Assembly (NCBI RefSeq): GCF_000023465.1
Contig: NC_014041.1
Location: forward strand, 4,021,501-4,085,500
DNA length: 64,000 nucleotides
Direction of reading: 5' to 3'
Source: Zunongwangia profunda SM-A87
Lineage (GTDB): Bacteria; Bacteroidota; Bacteroidia; Flavobacteriales; Flavobacteriaceae
The position numbers and the translations under genes were made by a program. Positions 55,331-64,000 of the stretch are shown here, piece after piece. The notes below the pieces were generated by a model that was given only the letters and a program-made list of their open reading frames with translations, did no database searches and was not told the origin of the DNA. Position 1 is the stretch's first letter. Each line of letters begins with the position of its first letter.

Positions 55331-56074
55331 CTAACTTTTTCTTTGCTTCCACGATTTTACTTTATGCTGAAAAAACTCAAAAAGAGGTCCTTTGCTTTCC
55401 TGATCTACGTACAAATTGAATAGTTCATCCTCTGCACAGAAATAGATAAACAACATTAATTCGTCCTCCTGAATTCCCATTTTAAGAATATTATCTGGCG
55501 CAATTAATTCCAAAGCCTTTTCTACACGATCATCAAAAACCATATTCGCCTTTATCTTTTTTACTTTTTGCCGTTCTCCTGTAATGGTATTTAAAAGAAG
55601 GTTAGACGGATCACCACCTGTGGCCGCTAATTTTCTGTCGATTAAGGAAGGAATATCCTGTTTTAATTGCGGGGCATTTAATTGGTATTTATCATAAAAA
55701 TCGATCTTGGTAAAATCCTTTTCCAAATTTCCAATCAGATTTGAATCGAAGAGATAGACTTCGTCTAACTGATTAACGCCAGGCAATAAAAAGACTTCTA
55801 AAAACTTTGCATTCAAAATAGCCTTAGTGATCACAACTTCTTTCTTTTGATACTGAACTGATGAAAATTGCAACGTATCATTTTCTTTTACCTTAACAAC
55901 AAAATGGCCGTCTGGATCGTTGGTCGTACCAACATATGAACTTATATTGATGATGTTTATAAAAGTATATTCTAAACTATCGGCCAGGATTTTACCTTCC
56001 AGTTCTACCGGTTGCTGGGCTTTTAAGATCATACTTAAAAACAAAAAAATAACTACGAAAAAAGGTTTTTGCAC
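55331..56074 (-). CDS. CarboxypepD_reg-like exported protein, paralogue 2
   Basis: The 247-residue product has a signal peptide (MILKAQ) and the same N-terminal domain: LEGKILADSLEYTFINIINI, GTTNDPDGHFVVKVKENDTL, FSSVQYQKKEVVITKAIL, QLDEVYLFDS. The C-terminal two-thirds diverge (NAPQLKQDIPSLIDRKLAAT, RQKVKKIKANM). It shares with paralogue 1 a core such as FSSVQ, VIT and GNLE-D. It is 11 bases downstream of paralogue 3, so the three are in one operon. Confidence 0.82.
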   Translation of the reverse strand: MQKPFFVVIFLFLSMILKAQQPVELEGKILADSLEYTFINIINISSYVGTTNDPDGHFVVKVKENDTLQFSSVQYQKKEVVITKAILNAKFLEVFLLPGVNQLDEVYLFDSNLIGNLEKDFTKIDFYDKYQLNAPQLKQDIPSLIDRKLAATGGDPSNLLLNTITGERQKVKKIKANMVFDDRVEKALELIAPDNILKMGIQEDELMLFIYFCAEDELFNLYVDQESKGPLFEFFQHKVKSWKQRKS

Positions 56075-56085
56075 TAAATTTTGTT

Positions 56086-56904
56086 TTAATGAACAGAATC
56101 GATTTGGATCTCTGTGCGTTGCTGCGTTAATAATTTAAGGAACTTAACCGATTCTCGCTTATAAAACTCCAACAGCTGAAGCTTATCGGGATCGTTGCGC
56201 AATTCTTTAAATTCAGATTGAACAAGGCAATAATTTATAAAAAGATATAATTGTTCTTCGGTCAAATGGCATTTATCGAGTAGAAAGCTTCTTCTTAAAT
56301 CTAACTCAGTTTCCAATATATTCTGATCTAACACACGCTCATTTAAGCTTTTAAGCATTTTTGTTCTTCCACTTAATCCATTGATAATAGGATCTAACGG
56401 AACTATACCAAATAAAGCACTATACCATTTTAAACGCATACCACCAGGGCCTGTAGTCGCGGTATACAATAATTTTTCTTCTTGCCGAAGCGGCATTTTT
56501 AAAGACATAGGTGCCTTTAGCGCATATTTATCGTAAATAGGCATCGATTTGATATCTGCAGCTAAATTCCCTGAGAGATTGGGCAATTTAACTTCATCTA
56601 ATTGATTGATGGCCGCCTGAAGATGAACTGTAAAAAAAGCTTGTTCGTAAGTCGAAGAAGTTACTACCACTTCTTTCTTTTTATACTGGACTGAAGAAAA
56701 TAAGATGGTATCCATCACGGAAGCCGAAATCATAAAACTTCCAGATTTATCACTGGTGGTTCCTCTACCTGAGGATATATTTATGATATTAATTAAGCTC
56801 CCATCTAAAGAATCAGCTACAATTTTTCCTTCAATCACCTTAGATTGTGAAAAACTGATAGCTGGCATAACTAAAATAAACGAAAAGAAAATTTTAATTC
56901 GCAA
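56086..56904 (-). CDS. CarboxypepD_reg-like exported protein, paralogue 3
   Basis: The 272-residue product has a signal peptide (AISFSQ) and the family domain: IEGKIVADSLDGSLINIINI, GTTSDKSGSFMISASVMDTI, FSSVQYKKKEVVVTSSTY, QLDEVKLPNLSGNLAAD. The C-terminal part (KAPMSLKMPLRQEEKLLYTA, LLDKCHLTEEQLYLFINYCL) is helical and shares its last ~80 residues in pattern with paralogues 2 and 4. It appears to be the first gene of the three-gene operon. A small gap of about 130 bases separates it from paralogue 4. Confidence 0.82.
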   Translation of the reverse strand: MRIKIFFSFILVMPAISFSQSKVIEGKIVADSLDGSLINIINISSGRGTTSDKSGSFMISASVMDTILFSSVQYKKKEVVVTSSTYEQAFFTVHLQAAINQLDEVKLPNLSGNLAADIKSMPIYDKYALKAPMSLKMPLRQEEKLLYTATTGPGGMRLKWYSALFGIVPLDPIINGLSGRTKMLKSLNERVLDQNILETELDLRRSFLLDKCHLTEEQLYLFINYCLVQSEFKELRNDPDKLQLLEFYKRESVKFLKLLTQQRTEIQIDSVH

Positions 56905-57035
56905 AGGATCATTGATTGATGAAAACTAACTACGAAAACTTACCCCAGCCTAGCATTCTCCAAAACAACATCCAGTAAATCTCCAAATACTATAACTTTA
57001 AATGTCTAAAAAAATTATACCGAAATCAACAAATA

Positions 57036-57845
57036 TTAATCTAAAGTTTCTACGCTCGCATCCAAATGCGCTTGGTAAGCTTTGCGTTGCTCGATTAAAA
57101 ACTGAATGATATCAAGTTCGTTTTCTTCAGAAAGCATTTGCCCGTTTAATCCATTATCGGCAGCGAAAAATATAAAATCATTTACCTGATTAGCTTCCAG
57201 ATCTAATGTTTCTTTAAAGAAATCATTACTATACATTTGCTTGATTTCATCATCTAGCTGTGCATAAGGTATTGCTCTGTAATCTTCTTTTTCTTTACCG
57301 TATTTTCCTGTTACCAGCTTGAAAACATTGATCAGGTTTAGACCGTTTACCATGTATGTTTGACTGGACAACTGTGCCTGATTCCGAACAGGATAAGACT
57401 CCGGTGATTTTACCTTAGGAGTTTCTAGCATTGAAACATTCATATTTGGGATTTGTGCAGGAGTAACTTTTATTCGGTTTACATCTACGTTTATTGAGCC
57501 CGATAATGTTCCGGCAGAAACCCGTACTTCAGGAAGTTTGTTTAGTGCTATATTAATAGAAACATTCAGCATTTTAGAAGCTAAAATATCTTTAGTAATT
57601 CTTACGGAAAACTGCTCAAATTGAAGTGAAGAAAAAACAATTCGGTCATTTAAACGGGCATTAATCTTAAATTCTCCTTTTTCATTAGAAATTGTCCCTT
57701 TACTATTGGCCTCATTAAAGATTGTAATGCCATCCGGATCATCTCCCTCGGGCACTGTTATTTGACCATCGAGTTGCACGTTAGCATTTTGAGCAAAACC
57801 AGTTGCTGAAACAAATAAAAAAAGGAAAAAGAGTGTACGGTACAT
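57036..57845 (-). CDS. CarboxypepD_reg-like exported protein, paralogue 4
   Basis: The 269-residue product has a signal peptide (SATGFAQ) and a more diverged copy of the domain: LDGQITVPEGDDPDGITIFN, GTISNEKGEFKINARLNDRI, FSSLQFEQFSVRITKDIL, LPEVRVSAGTLSGSINVD. The C-terminal part is like the others in its LDLEANQVNDFIFFAAD segment (compare LDLRRSFLLDKCHLTEEQLY), followed by ELDIIQFLIEQR. It is divergent from pepE. I infer an older duplication than the other three. Confidence 0.8.
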   Translation of the reverse strand: MYRTLFFLFLFVSATGFAQNANVQLDGQITVPEGDDPDGITIFNEANSKGTISNEKGEFKINARLNDRIVFSSLQFEQFSVRITKDILASKMLNVSINIALNKLPEVRVSAGTLSGSINVDVNRIKVTPAQIPNMNVSMLETPKVKSPESYPVRNQAQLSSQTYMVNGLNLINVFKLVTGKYGKEKEDYRAIPYAQLDDEIKQMYSNDFFKETLDLEANQVNDFIFFAADNGLNGQMLSEENELDIIQFLIEQRKAYQAHLDASVETLD

Positions 57846-57954
57846 AGCAATAATTTATAGCATTAAAATAACGATTCTTAACCTAAAATTAGCTATATAC
57901 ACAGCGTAAACTTTTGTTAAAAGTCAGTTTTCTAGCTACTTTTACCAAAAAATA

Positions 57955-58668
57955 ATGAAAATGATGAAAGCGATATTAGCAAGTACTTCTACGCTGCACG
58001 GCGAGGGCTATCTGGAATACTTAATACCACATCTCACTGATCTTTATGGAAATGACAAGGAGGTTTTATTTATACCTTACGCAAGACCGGGTGGTATTTC
58101 TCATGATGAGTACACACTAAAAGCGAAAGAAGCTTTCAAAAAAGCTAACCTTAGTCTAAGGGGAATCCATGAATTTGAAGATGCGGTTAAAGCAATACAA
58201 AATGCTGAAGGAATCTTTACCGGTGGCGGCAATACTTTCTTGCTGGTAAGTGAATTGTACAGAAATGGATTGATCGATATTCTAAAGAATGTAATACTAA
58301 ACGGCACTCCTTATTTAGGAACCAGTGCCGGCACAAATATTGGTGGACTCACCATGGGCACTACAAACGACATGCCTATAGTTCTTCCTAAATCTTTTAA
58401 AACTTTAGGCTTAATTCCTTTTAATATCAATCCGCATTATTTAGATCCCGATGTAAATTCTACGCATAAGGGAGAAACAAGAGAAACACGTATTAAAGAG
58501 TTTCATCATTTTAACAGCCAGCCTGTTGTAGGTTTACGAGAGGGCAGCTGGCTGGAACTAAATAAAAATGAAGTAATTTTAAGAGGAACTCCTTCTGCCA
58601 GAATATTTAAATGCAATAAAGATGCCTACGAAGCGGCAACAGGAACCAATTTAACCAATCTTAACTGA
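57955..58668 (+). CDS. pepE: Peptidase E (aspartyl dipeptidase)
   Basis: The 237-residue serine peptidase of family S51 cleaves Asp-Xaa dipeptides. It begins KAILASTSTLHGEGYLEYL, with the nucleophile Ser in the GTSAGTNIGG turn near 124, EGIFTGGGNTFLLVSELY near 86-103 and a His in NPHYLDPD near 160. ATG 57955 is the first of three close candidates (57955, 57961, 57964). The gene overlaps glsA by one base (TGATG), so the two are translationally coupled, linking dipeptide and glutamine breakdown. Confidence 0.92.
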   Translation: MKMMKAILASTSTLHGEGYLEYLIPHLTDLYGNDKEVLFIPYARPGGISHDEYTLKAKEAFKKANLSLRGIHEFEDAVKAIQNAEGIFTGGGNTFLLVSELYRNGLIDILKNVILNGTPYLGTSAGTNIGGLTMGTTNDMPIVLPKSFKTLGLIPFNINPHYLDPDVNSTHKGETRETRIKEFHHFNSQPVVGLREGSWLELNKNEVILRGTPSARIFKCNKDAYEAATGTNLTNLN

Positions 58669-59585
58669 TGATAGATTATCACGAAATACTAAACACCATT
58701 CAGGAAGAAATGAGTTATCGCGATGTAAAGGGAAAAGTTGCATCATACATTCCTGAACTTGCCCGAGTGGATCCTAAAAAATTCGGAATGCATTTATATC
58801 GGAATGAAAACGAATTTTATGGATTTGGTGATCACGAAGAGAAGTTTTCGATACAATCTATCAGTAAGGTCTTTACACTTTCCTTAGCTATAAAAAACTT
58901 AGGTACCAAGGTTTGGGAACGCGTTCATGTAGAACCATCAGGCAATCCTTTTAATTCGTTAATGCAATTGGAGCAAGATCGTGGTATTCCCAGAAATCCA
59001 TTTATAAATTCTGGTGCTTTGGTGATTTCAGATATTCTTGTTGATGTTTTAGATAATCCTAAAAAAGAATTGCTGGAATTTGTTAGGAAAATCACCGGAG
59101 AAGAGGATATTGATTATGATGAAAGTGTTGCGCAATCAGAGCTTTCATCAGGATACAGAAATATAGCTTTAGTGAATTATATGAAAGCTTTAGGCAATAT
59201 TAAATGTGATGTAGAGGAAATTATTGATTTTTATTTCTATTCCTGTTCTATAGCCATGTCCTGCAAATCTTTGGCTAAAGCATTTATGCTCTATGCTAAT
59301 AAAGGCGAAATTCTACATTCTGGCGAACAAATATTAAACCCAAGCACGGTAAAGCGTTTAAATGCGCTAATGCAAACCTGCGGATTTTATGATGAATCCG
59401 GCGAGTTTAGTTTTGAAGTTGGCCTACCCGGAAAAAGTGGTGTTGGTGGTGGTATTGCTGCTATTCATCCTCAACAATATTCAGTAGCAGTCTGGAGTCC
59501 TGTTTTAAATAAGAAAGGAAATTCTGAATTAGGAATGAAAGCGCTGGAAAGACTTACGACCCTAACAGGCTTATCTGTATTTTAA
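58668..59585 (+). CDS. glsA: Glutaminase A
   Basis: The 305-residue enzyme of the beta-lactamase-like glutaminase family turns glutamine into glutamate and ammonia. SxxK-type catalytic residues lie in FSIQSISKVFTLSLAI near 62-77. NPFINSGALVISD near 110-122, SELSSGYRNIALVNYM and FYFYSCSIAMSCKSLAKAFM are family marks, with a C-terminal GKSGVGGGIAAIHP near 253. The length matches E. coli YbaS/YneH. The start ATG overlaps the pepE stop by one base. Confidence 0.95.
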   Translation: MIDYHEILNTIQEEMSYRDVKGKVASYIPELARVDPKKFGMHLYRNENEFYGFGDHEEKFSIQSISKVFTLSLAIKNLGTKVWERVHVEPSGNPFNSLMQLEQDRGIPRNPFINSGALVISDILVDVLDNPKKELLEFVRKITGEEDIDYDESVAQSELSSGYRNIALVNYMKALGNIKCDVEEIIDFYFYSCSIAMSCKSLAKAFMLYANKGEILHSGEQILNPSTVKRLNALMQTCGFYDESGEFSFEVGLPGKSGVGGGIAAIHPQQYSVAVWSPVLNKKGNSELGMKALERLTTLTGLSVF

Positions 59586-59607
59586 AACAGAAATCACTGG
59601 AAATATG

Positions 59608-59646
59608 AAAAGCTCCTTCAATCTACATGAAGGAGCTTTATTTTTT
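59608..59646 (+). terminator. Terminator of pepE-glsA
   Basis: AAAGCTCCTTCA pairs with TGAAGGAGCTTT across an 8-base loop, followed by TTTTTT after one A. Confidence 0.88.
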
Positions 59647-59663
59647 ACTAAAAGCCGAACAAT

Positions 59664-59693
59664 AAAAAAATGCTCCCTAAAGTAGAGAGCATT
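59664..59693 (-). terminator. Terminator of rpsT
   Basis: On the minus strand TGCTCTCTA pairs with TAGGGAGCA, followed by TTTTTTT, beginning 33 bases past the rpsT stop. Confidence 0.85.
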
Positions 59694-59725
59694 CCTCTAT
59701 AAATTGAACACTTATAAACTCTAAA

Positions 59726-59977
59726 TTAAAGTGCAGCTACGTGCTTAGCGAGCTTAGACTTTAAGTTAGAAGCCTTATTGGTGTGTATAATGTTCTTTTT
59801 AGCCAACTTATCAATCATAGAAACTACAGAAGGATAAAGAGTCTCTGCCTCTTTCTTATCTTCAGTGTCACGCAATTTTTTAATAGCGTTTCTTGTTGTT
59901 TTATGTTGATAGCGATTTCTAAGCCTTTTAGCCTCGTTGCTACGGATTCTCTTTAACGCTGACTTATGATTTGCCAT
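59726..59977 (-). CDS. rpsT: 30S ribosomal protein S20
   Basis: The 83-residue, Lys/Arg-rich helical protein binds 16S rRNA early in 30S assembly. It has [20 protein letters not shown] at the start, [17 protein letters not shown], then [20 protein letters not shown]. It is a single gene with its own terminator. Two tRNA-Glu genes lie just upstream on the same strand, with about 30 bases between the nearer one and the S20 start, so read-through from the tRNA promoter is possible. Confidence 0.97.
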   Translation of the reverse strand: MANHKSALKRIRSNEAKRLRNRYQHKTTRNAIKKLRDTEDKKEAETLYPSVVSMIDKLAKKNIIHTNKASNLKSKLAKHVAAL

Positions 59978-60006
59978 TACAGATAATTTAATTAATTCTT
60001 TAAAAG

Positions 60007-60078
60007 TAGTCCGTAGGGGAATCGAACCCCTGTTACCAGGATGAAAACCTGGCGTCCTAACCCCTAGACGAACGGACC
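60007..60078 (-). tRNA. tRNA-Glu (anticodon TTC), copy nearer rpsT
   Basis: The minus strand folds as a full cloverleaf: acceptor GGTCCGT/ACGGACT, D-arm with GTCTAGGGGTTAGGAC, anticodon stem CCAGG-CCTGG with loop TTTTCAT (anticodon TTC), T-arm AGGGGTTCGATTCCCCT, discriminator A. No CCA is encoded. The gene is 72 bases and identical to the second copy 64 bases away. Confidence 0.97.
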
Positions 60079-60142
60079 AAATATTATTAAAATTTCATGC
60101 CAATTAAGGCTTCTCGACAACACAAACTACTTGTGTTTTTAG

Positions 60143-60214
60143 TAGTCCGTAGGGGAATCGAACCCCTGTTACCAGGATGAAAACCTGGCGTCCTAACCCC
60201 TAGACGAACGGACC
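60143..60214 (-). tRNA. tRNA-Glu (anticodon TTC), upstream copy
   Basis: Identical in its 72 bases to the copy at 60007-60078, with the same anticodon loop. The 64-base spacer between them (60079-60142) holds a small hairpin (ACACAA...TTGTGT) and probably allows one transcript to make both tRNAs. Confidence 0.97.
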
Positions 60215-60298
60215 AACAATTTTTTGTTTCAATTGCGGATGCAAAAATACAACTATTTTTGAATGCCACAAGAGTTCACGAAAAAAAATTGAAAAAAA

Positions 60299-61777
60299 TT
60301 AATACGCCTTCGCAAATAGCACTCTACCGCTAGATGGTTTACCTGTTAAAACACAGATTCCCTCCTCTTCTTTACGATCAAATGGAACACATCTAATAGT
60401 AGCTTTAGTTAATTCTTTAATTCTATTTTCGGTTTCTGACGTACCGTCCCAATGCGCCGATATAAAACCTCCCTTTTTCTTTAAAATGGCTTTAAACTCA
60501 TCAAAACTATCTACTTTAGTAATATGCTCATCTCTAAAGTTCTTGGCTTTATGATATAAAGTTTCCTGGATTTCCTCCATTAAAGCCACTACTTTTTCTA
60601 CTACGCCATCCATTTCAACAAACTCTTTGGTAAGCGTATCCCTTCTGGCAAGTTCTACCGTTCCCTTTTCGATATCTTTTGGACCAATAGCTAATCGAAC
60701 CGGCACACCTTGCAGCTCATACTGGGCAAACTTCCATCCAGGTTTGTGCGTATCCCTATTATCAAATTTTACTGAAATACCCTTAGCCCTTAAATCTTTT
60801 ACCAAGCCGTTAGCTACATCAGAAATTTGGTCTAATTGCTCTTCGCTCTTATATATAGGAACGATCACTACTTGAATTGGCGCTAATTTTGGAGGCAACA
60901 CCAAACCTTTATCATCGCTATGCGTCATTACAAGCGCTCCCATTAAGCGAGTGGAAACACCCCATGACGTTGCCCAAACATGCTCTAAGCCTCCTTCTTT
61001 GGTTGCAAACTTTACATCAAAAGCTTTTGCAAAATTCTGACCTAAAAAATGAGAAGTTCCCGCTTGTAAAGCTTTACCATCTTGCATTAAAGCCTCAATA
61101 CAATAGGTTTCTTCTGCCCCCGCAAAACGTTCATTCTCCGTTTTCGCCCCTTTTATAACCGGTGTAGCCATAAAATTCTCTACAAATTCGGCATAAATAT
61201 CATTCATCTGCATGGTTTCAGCCAAGGCTTCCTGTCTGGTTGCATGGGCAGTATGGCCTTCTTGCCATAAAAACTCAGAGGTTCTAAGAAACAATCTTGT
61301 TCTCATTTCCCAACGTACTACGTTTGCCCATTGATTAATAAGAATTGGCAAATCCCTGTACGATTGTATCCAGTTTTTATAAGTATTCCAAATAACTGCT
61401 TCAGAGGTGGGTCTTACCACCAGCTCTTCCTCTAATTTTGCTGCAGGGTCCACAATAAGTTTTCCCTTATTTTCCTCATCGGTTTTTAGTCGGTAATGGG
61501 TTACTACCGCACATTCTTTTGCAAAACCTTCTGCATTTTTCTCTTCAGCTTCAAAAAGGCTTTTAGGCACAAACAGCGGAAAATAGGCATTTTGATGCCC
61601 GGTTTCTTTAAACATTCTATCTAATTCGGCCTGCATCTTTTCCCATATGGCGTAACCATAAGGCTTGATAACCATACACCCTCTAACTGCTGAATTCTCA
61701 GCAAGATCGGCTTTTACGACAAGCTCGTTGTACCATTTAGAATAGTCTTGTTCTCTGCTAGTTAAATTCTTACCCAT
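60299..61777 (-). CDS. proS: Proline-tRNA ligase
   Basis: The 492-residue class II synthetase charges tRNA-Pro. It begins [20 protein letters not shown]; the upstream reading to 61819 is not used. Marks are [20 protein letters not shown], motif 2 around [24 protein letters not shown], motif 3 [20 protein letters not shown], and a C-terminal anticodon-binding domain ([21 protein letters not shown]). It lacks the INS editing domain and is the shorter archaeal/eukaryotic-like type. It is divergent from the lipoprotein gene by 109 bases. Confidence 0.96.
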   Translation of the reverse strand: MGKNLTSREQDYSKWYNELVVKADLAENSAVRGCMVIKPYGYAIWEKMQAELDRMFKETGHQNAYFPLFVPKSLFEAEEKNAEGFAKECAVVTHYRLKTDEENKGKLIVDPAAKLEEELVVRPTSEAVIWNTYKNWIQSYRDLPILINQWANVVRWEMRTRLFLRTSEFLWQEGHTAHATRQEALAETMQMNDIYAEFVENFMATPVIKGAKTENERFAGAEETYCIEALMQDGKALQAGTSHFLGQNFAKAFDVKFATKEGGLEHVWATSWGVSTRLMGALVMTHSDDKGLVLPPKLAPIQVVIVPIYKSEEQLDQISDVANGLVKDLRAKGISVKFDNRDTHKPGWKFAQYELQGVPVRLAIGPKDIEKGTVELARRDTLTKEFVEMDGVVEKVVALMEEIQETLYHKAKNFRDEHITKVDSFDEFKAILKKKGGFISAHWDGTSETENRIKELTKATIRCVPFDRKEEEGICVLTGKPSSGRVLFAKAY

Positions 61778-61886
61778 TATTGTTTTTTGGCATAAATATT
61801 GTATTTTAAAGAAACACAATATAGACTTATTTTGTTAGCGCAAAACTAACTAAATTTGTAATGTTCAACAATTAAAAAACAAGCTA

Positions 61887-63074
61887 ATGATACGCAATGA
61901 TAATTTACTTCACAGAACTTCATTTTTAATAACACCTGTGTTATTGCTATTATTAGCATCATGTGGTTCTTACCAATATTCAGGGTACAACGATGGTATC
62001 TATGGTGAATCTTCCAGAACTGTAGATCGTCCACGTACCGGTTATGAGAGACCTCAAAATGCTAATGAGCAGCGAGAGGAAAAACTTAAAGAAGCTAACT
62101 CTTACTACAAAAATGCGTTCGCACAGCAGTCTGCAATGTTAGAAAACGCGATGCAGCAAGATGTAGTATTTACAGATATTGATTCTTACTCCTCTAATTC
62201 GGGATATCCTGAAGATGAAGAAATGTATAACGAAGAAGGAACAATGGCCTACAACGGCTCCTACGCTCCTTGGGGTCAGGGTGATCCAGACGACACTACC
62301 ATAAACATCTACAACTACGGAGGCGCATGGGGTAGAGGATTTTACAACCCATACTTTGCAATGGGATACGGATGGGGCGGCTTTGGCTGGGGCGGCTGGA
62401 ACGGTTTCTATGATCCTTATTTTGCAAACCCATACTGGGGTAGCTGGGGTATAGGCTGGGGCGCTCCCCTCTACGGTGCTGGATGGGCTTATGGCTATGG
62501 CTGGGGTGGATTTTCCCCATGGTATTACGGAAGATGGAACCGTGGTTATTACGGTGGTTATTATGCTAATAATTACCATAATTATTATCAGCCAACATAT
62601 TCCTACACCAATTCTCGACGTAATTCCAGAAGTTCTTATTCTAATGTATCCAGCCGTAGAAATGACGCTACTACAAGAGCAAGAAGTAACTCTTCATATT
62701 CCAGAAGAATTAGAGATATAAGAAATATAGATAGTAATTCGAGAAGCAGCCGATCTACATCTACACGAAATCGTGTTACCGATAGAGAAAATACTAATGT
62801 TTACTCACGATCTAACAGGAGAAGTTCAACTACTTATAGCAGAAGTAACAACTCCGGTTCCAGATCATCCATAGGCAGATCTTCAGATAATTCTACTTAT
62901 CAGCCCAGCAGATCGAGATCGACAACACCAACGCGATCTTCTGTTAGAACATCTTCTCCTTCAAGAAGTTCTGGCTCTGTAGGAAGAAGTTCTTCTGGAA
63001 GTAGCAGATCATCCGGAGGCAGTAGATCATCTGGAGGAGGCAGTTCCCGCGGTGGCCGAGGAGGAAGAGGCTAG
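61887..63074 (+). CDS. Low-complexity lipoprotein, Gly/Trp/Tyr- then Ser/Arg-rich
   Basis: The 395-residue product has a lipoprotein signal (LLLASC, Cys 26). A short helical region follows (KLKEANSYYKNAFAQQSAML). Then comes an aromatic-glycine repeat region at about 140-235 (GWGGFGWGGWNGFYDPYFAN type). The C-terminal third is almost only Ser, Arg and Gly (GSVGRSSSGSSRSSGGS, ending GGRGGRG). Such sequences are disordered and may bind nucleic acid, metal or glycans, or phase-separate. Proteins of this kind precede FadL-like porin genes beside proS in Flavobacteria. Function is unknown. Confidence 0.8.
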   Translation: MIRNDNLLHRTSFLITPVLLLLLASCGSYQYSGYNDGIYGESSRTVDRPRTGYERPQNANEQREEKLKEANSYYKNAFAQQSAMLENAMQQDVVFTDIDSYSSNSGYPEDEEMYNEEGTMAYNGSYAPWGQGDPDDTTINIYNYGGAWGRGFYNPYFAMGYGWGGFGWGGWNGFYDPYFANPYWGSWGIGWGAPLYGAGWAYGYGWGGFSPWYYGRWNRGYYGGYYANNYHNYYQPTYSYTNSRRNSRSSYSNVSSRRNDATTRARSNSSYSRRIRDIRNIDSNSRSSRSTSTRNRVTDRENTNVYSRSNRRSSTTYSRSNNSGSRSSIGRSSDNSTYQPSRSRSTTPTRSSVRTSSPSRSSGSVGRSSSGSSRSSGGSRSSGGGSSRGGRGGRG

Positions 63075-63091
63075 AATAAACTTATATATAA

Positions 63092-63125
63092 ATACCTTAC
63101 AGCGAAACACTGTAAGGTATTTTAT
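63092..63125 (+). terminator. Terminator of the low-complexity lipoprotein gene
   Basis: ATACCTTACAG pairs with CTGTAAGGTAT across 7 bases, followed by TTTTATT. The porin gene begins 29 bases later, so it may have its own promoter or depend on read-through. Confidence 0.8.
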
Positions 63126-63153
63126 TGCCTAAAATTGAATATAACACCTAATT

Positions 63154-64000
63154 ATGAAAAAGATTTTAACTTTCACTTTACTGGCAATCATTACATTCTG
63201 TGATTTGAAAGCTCAGGATATAACCGATGCCTTCAGGTATTCTCATACCGATCTAAAGGGTACGGCCAGGTTTCAGGCTATGAGTGGTGCCTTTGGTGCC
63301 CTTGGCGGCGATATTTCAGCCATTAGTATTAATCCTGCCAGCTCAGCAGTATTTATAAATAGTGCAGCAACATTAACCTTTAGTGATATATCCAAAGAAA
63401 ATACTACTACTTACTTCTCTGGTATTAATAATGCAGAGCACAGTGATTTTAATTTAAATCAGGCCGGTATAGCATTAATATTTAACTCTAATGGTGATAG
63501 CGAGTTTACTAAATTTAGTTTTGGTGTTAATTATGCTGAAGAAAATAATTTTGATGATTCCTTTAAAGCTGCAGGATTAAGTAATAATTCAATTGATCAA
63601 TATTTTGTAAGTTATGCCCAAGGGGTTTCTCTAGATCTTCTAATCCCATATGATGATGAAAGCATCGACGACCTTTATGCCTATCTTGGAGAAAACGAAG
63701 GATATGGCGCTCAACAAGCACTCTTAGGATATCAGGGATTTATCATTAATCCAGAAAGTGATGATATTGAAAATACTAAATACTACTCGTCACTATCTCC
63801 CGGACAATTTCAAAATAGTTATAATTATATTTCTACAGGGCTTAACGGTAAAATCTCTTTTAACTTCGCTGCTGAATTTCAAAAAAAATTATACCTGGGG
63901 ATTAACTTAAATAGCCATTTCATTAATTATGACCGTACTACCAGATATTTTGAAAGCAACGCAAATACAGGTAGTGAAACAAATGAAATTTCATTTGTAA
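63154..64000 (+). CDS. OmpP1/FadL/TodX-family outer-membrane porin, N-terminal part
   Basis: The gene runs off the window end; 282 residues are visible. After a signal peptide (FCDLKAQ) comes the family's N-terminal plug: ITDAFRYSHTDLKGTARFQA, MSGAFGALGGDISAISINPA, SSAVFINSAATLTFS. Beta-strand segments of the barrel follow (FNLNQAGIALIFNS, TKFSFGVNYAEENNFDD, LNGKISFNFAAEFQKKLYLG). The family takes up hydrophobic molecules such as fatty acids or aromatics across the outer membrane; in Bacteroidota many members are called hemin-receptor-like. The C-terminus cannot be judged here. Confidence 0.88.
   Translation, partial: MKKILTFTLLAIITFCDLKAQDITDAFRYSHTDLKGTARFQAMSGAFGALGGDISAISINPASSAVFINSAATLTFSDISKENTTTYFSGINNAEHSDFNLNQAGIALIFNSNGDSEFTKFSFGVNYAEENNFDDSFKAAGLSNNSIDQYFVSYAQGVSLDLLIPYDDESIDDLYAYLGENEGYGAQQALLGYQGFIINPESDDIENTKYYSSLSPGQFQNSYNYISTGLNGKISFNFAAEFQKKLYLGINLNSHFINYDRTTRYFESNANTGSETNEISFV

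Overview
The window is a typical chromosomal stretch from a marine-type member of the Flavobacteriaceae (Bacteroidota), close in gene content to Zunongwangia, Gramella or Salegentibacter; the genus is an inference. The evidence is AT-rich DNA, near absence of Shine-Dalgarno sites, -7 promoter elements of the Bacteroidota form TAnnTTTG just before several genes, and clade-typical products. These include a tricorn-like protease, a FolK-deoxynucleoside kinase fusion, DUF6702, CarboxypepD_reg-like proteins, a cysteine-free version of the C4 zinc-ribbon protein, a bacterial kynurenine pathway, and proS followed by a Gly/Ser-rich lipoprotein and a FadL-like porin.

Layout. 1-5.3 kb: a predicted Zn-protease, a degenerate double ABC ATPase with a secreted esterase, and a small membrane protein gene broken by one base in a poly-A run. 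5.3-9.8 kb: an inserted island that splits an ABC exporter gene and has replaced its middle. It has short inverted ends (GGGGCGCA / TGCGCCCC). Its left arm is a tightly overlapping operon of an NT-HEPN-like protein with a degenerate nucleotidyltransferase half and three small proteins that look like a duplicated and split two-module family. A XRE regulator is divergent from it across a perfect 13-bp palindrome. Its right arm holds two AT-rich unknown genes. This is the best candidate for an undescribed system here.

10.4-21 kb: tricorn protease, TrmH-type methylase, a 1.25-kb repeat array containing a duplicated 3' end of the folK-dNK gene, folK-dNK itself, a queuosine-precursor transporter and an AsmA protein. 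21-37 kb is mostly housekeeping: valS, a DUF1573 protein, an aminotransferase with murB, a fasciclin lipoprotein, glycosyltransferase plus sigma factor, lipA with gap, a hybrid histidine kinase, lpxK, and a Nif3/YqfO protein with a coiled-coil protein.

37-50 kb: a lipoprotein and msrA, a K+/H+ antiporter, kmo and kynU (tryptophan catabolism) on the minus strand. Between them lies a translation-coupled light-response operon: flavin reductase, DUF2256 zinc-finger protein, DASH cryptochrome and Fe-S photolyase-like protein. 50-64 kb: O-methyltransferase, PAP2 phosphatase, a TatA-like protein, an M1 peptidase with DUF6702, four tandem CarboxypepD_reg-like paralogues, pepE-glsA, rpsT, two tRNA-Glu genes, proS, and the start of a FadL-like porin cut by the window end.

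Most gene pairs are packed head to tail with clear rho-independent hairpins at operon ends. No CRISPR array, rRNA, riboswitch or transposase was seen.
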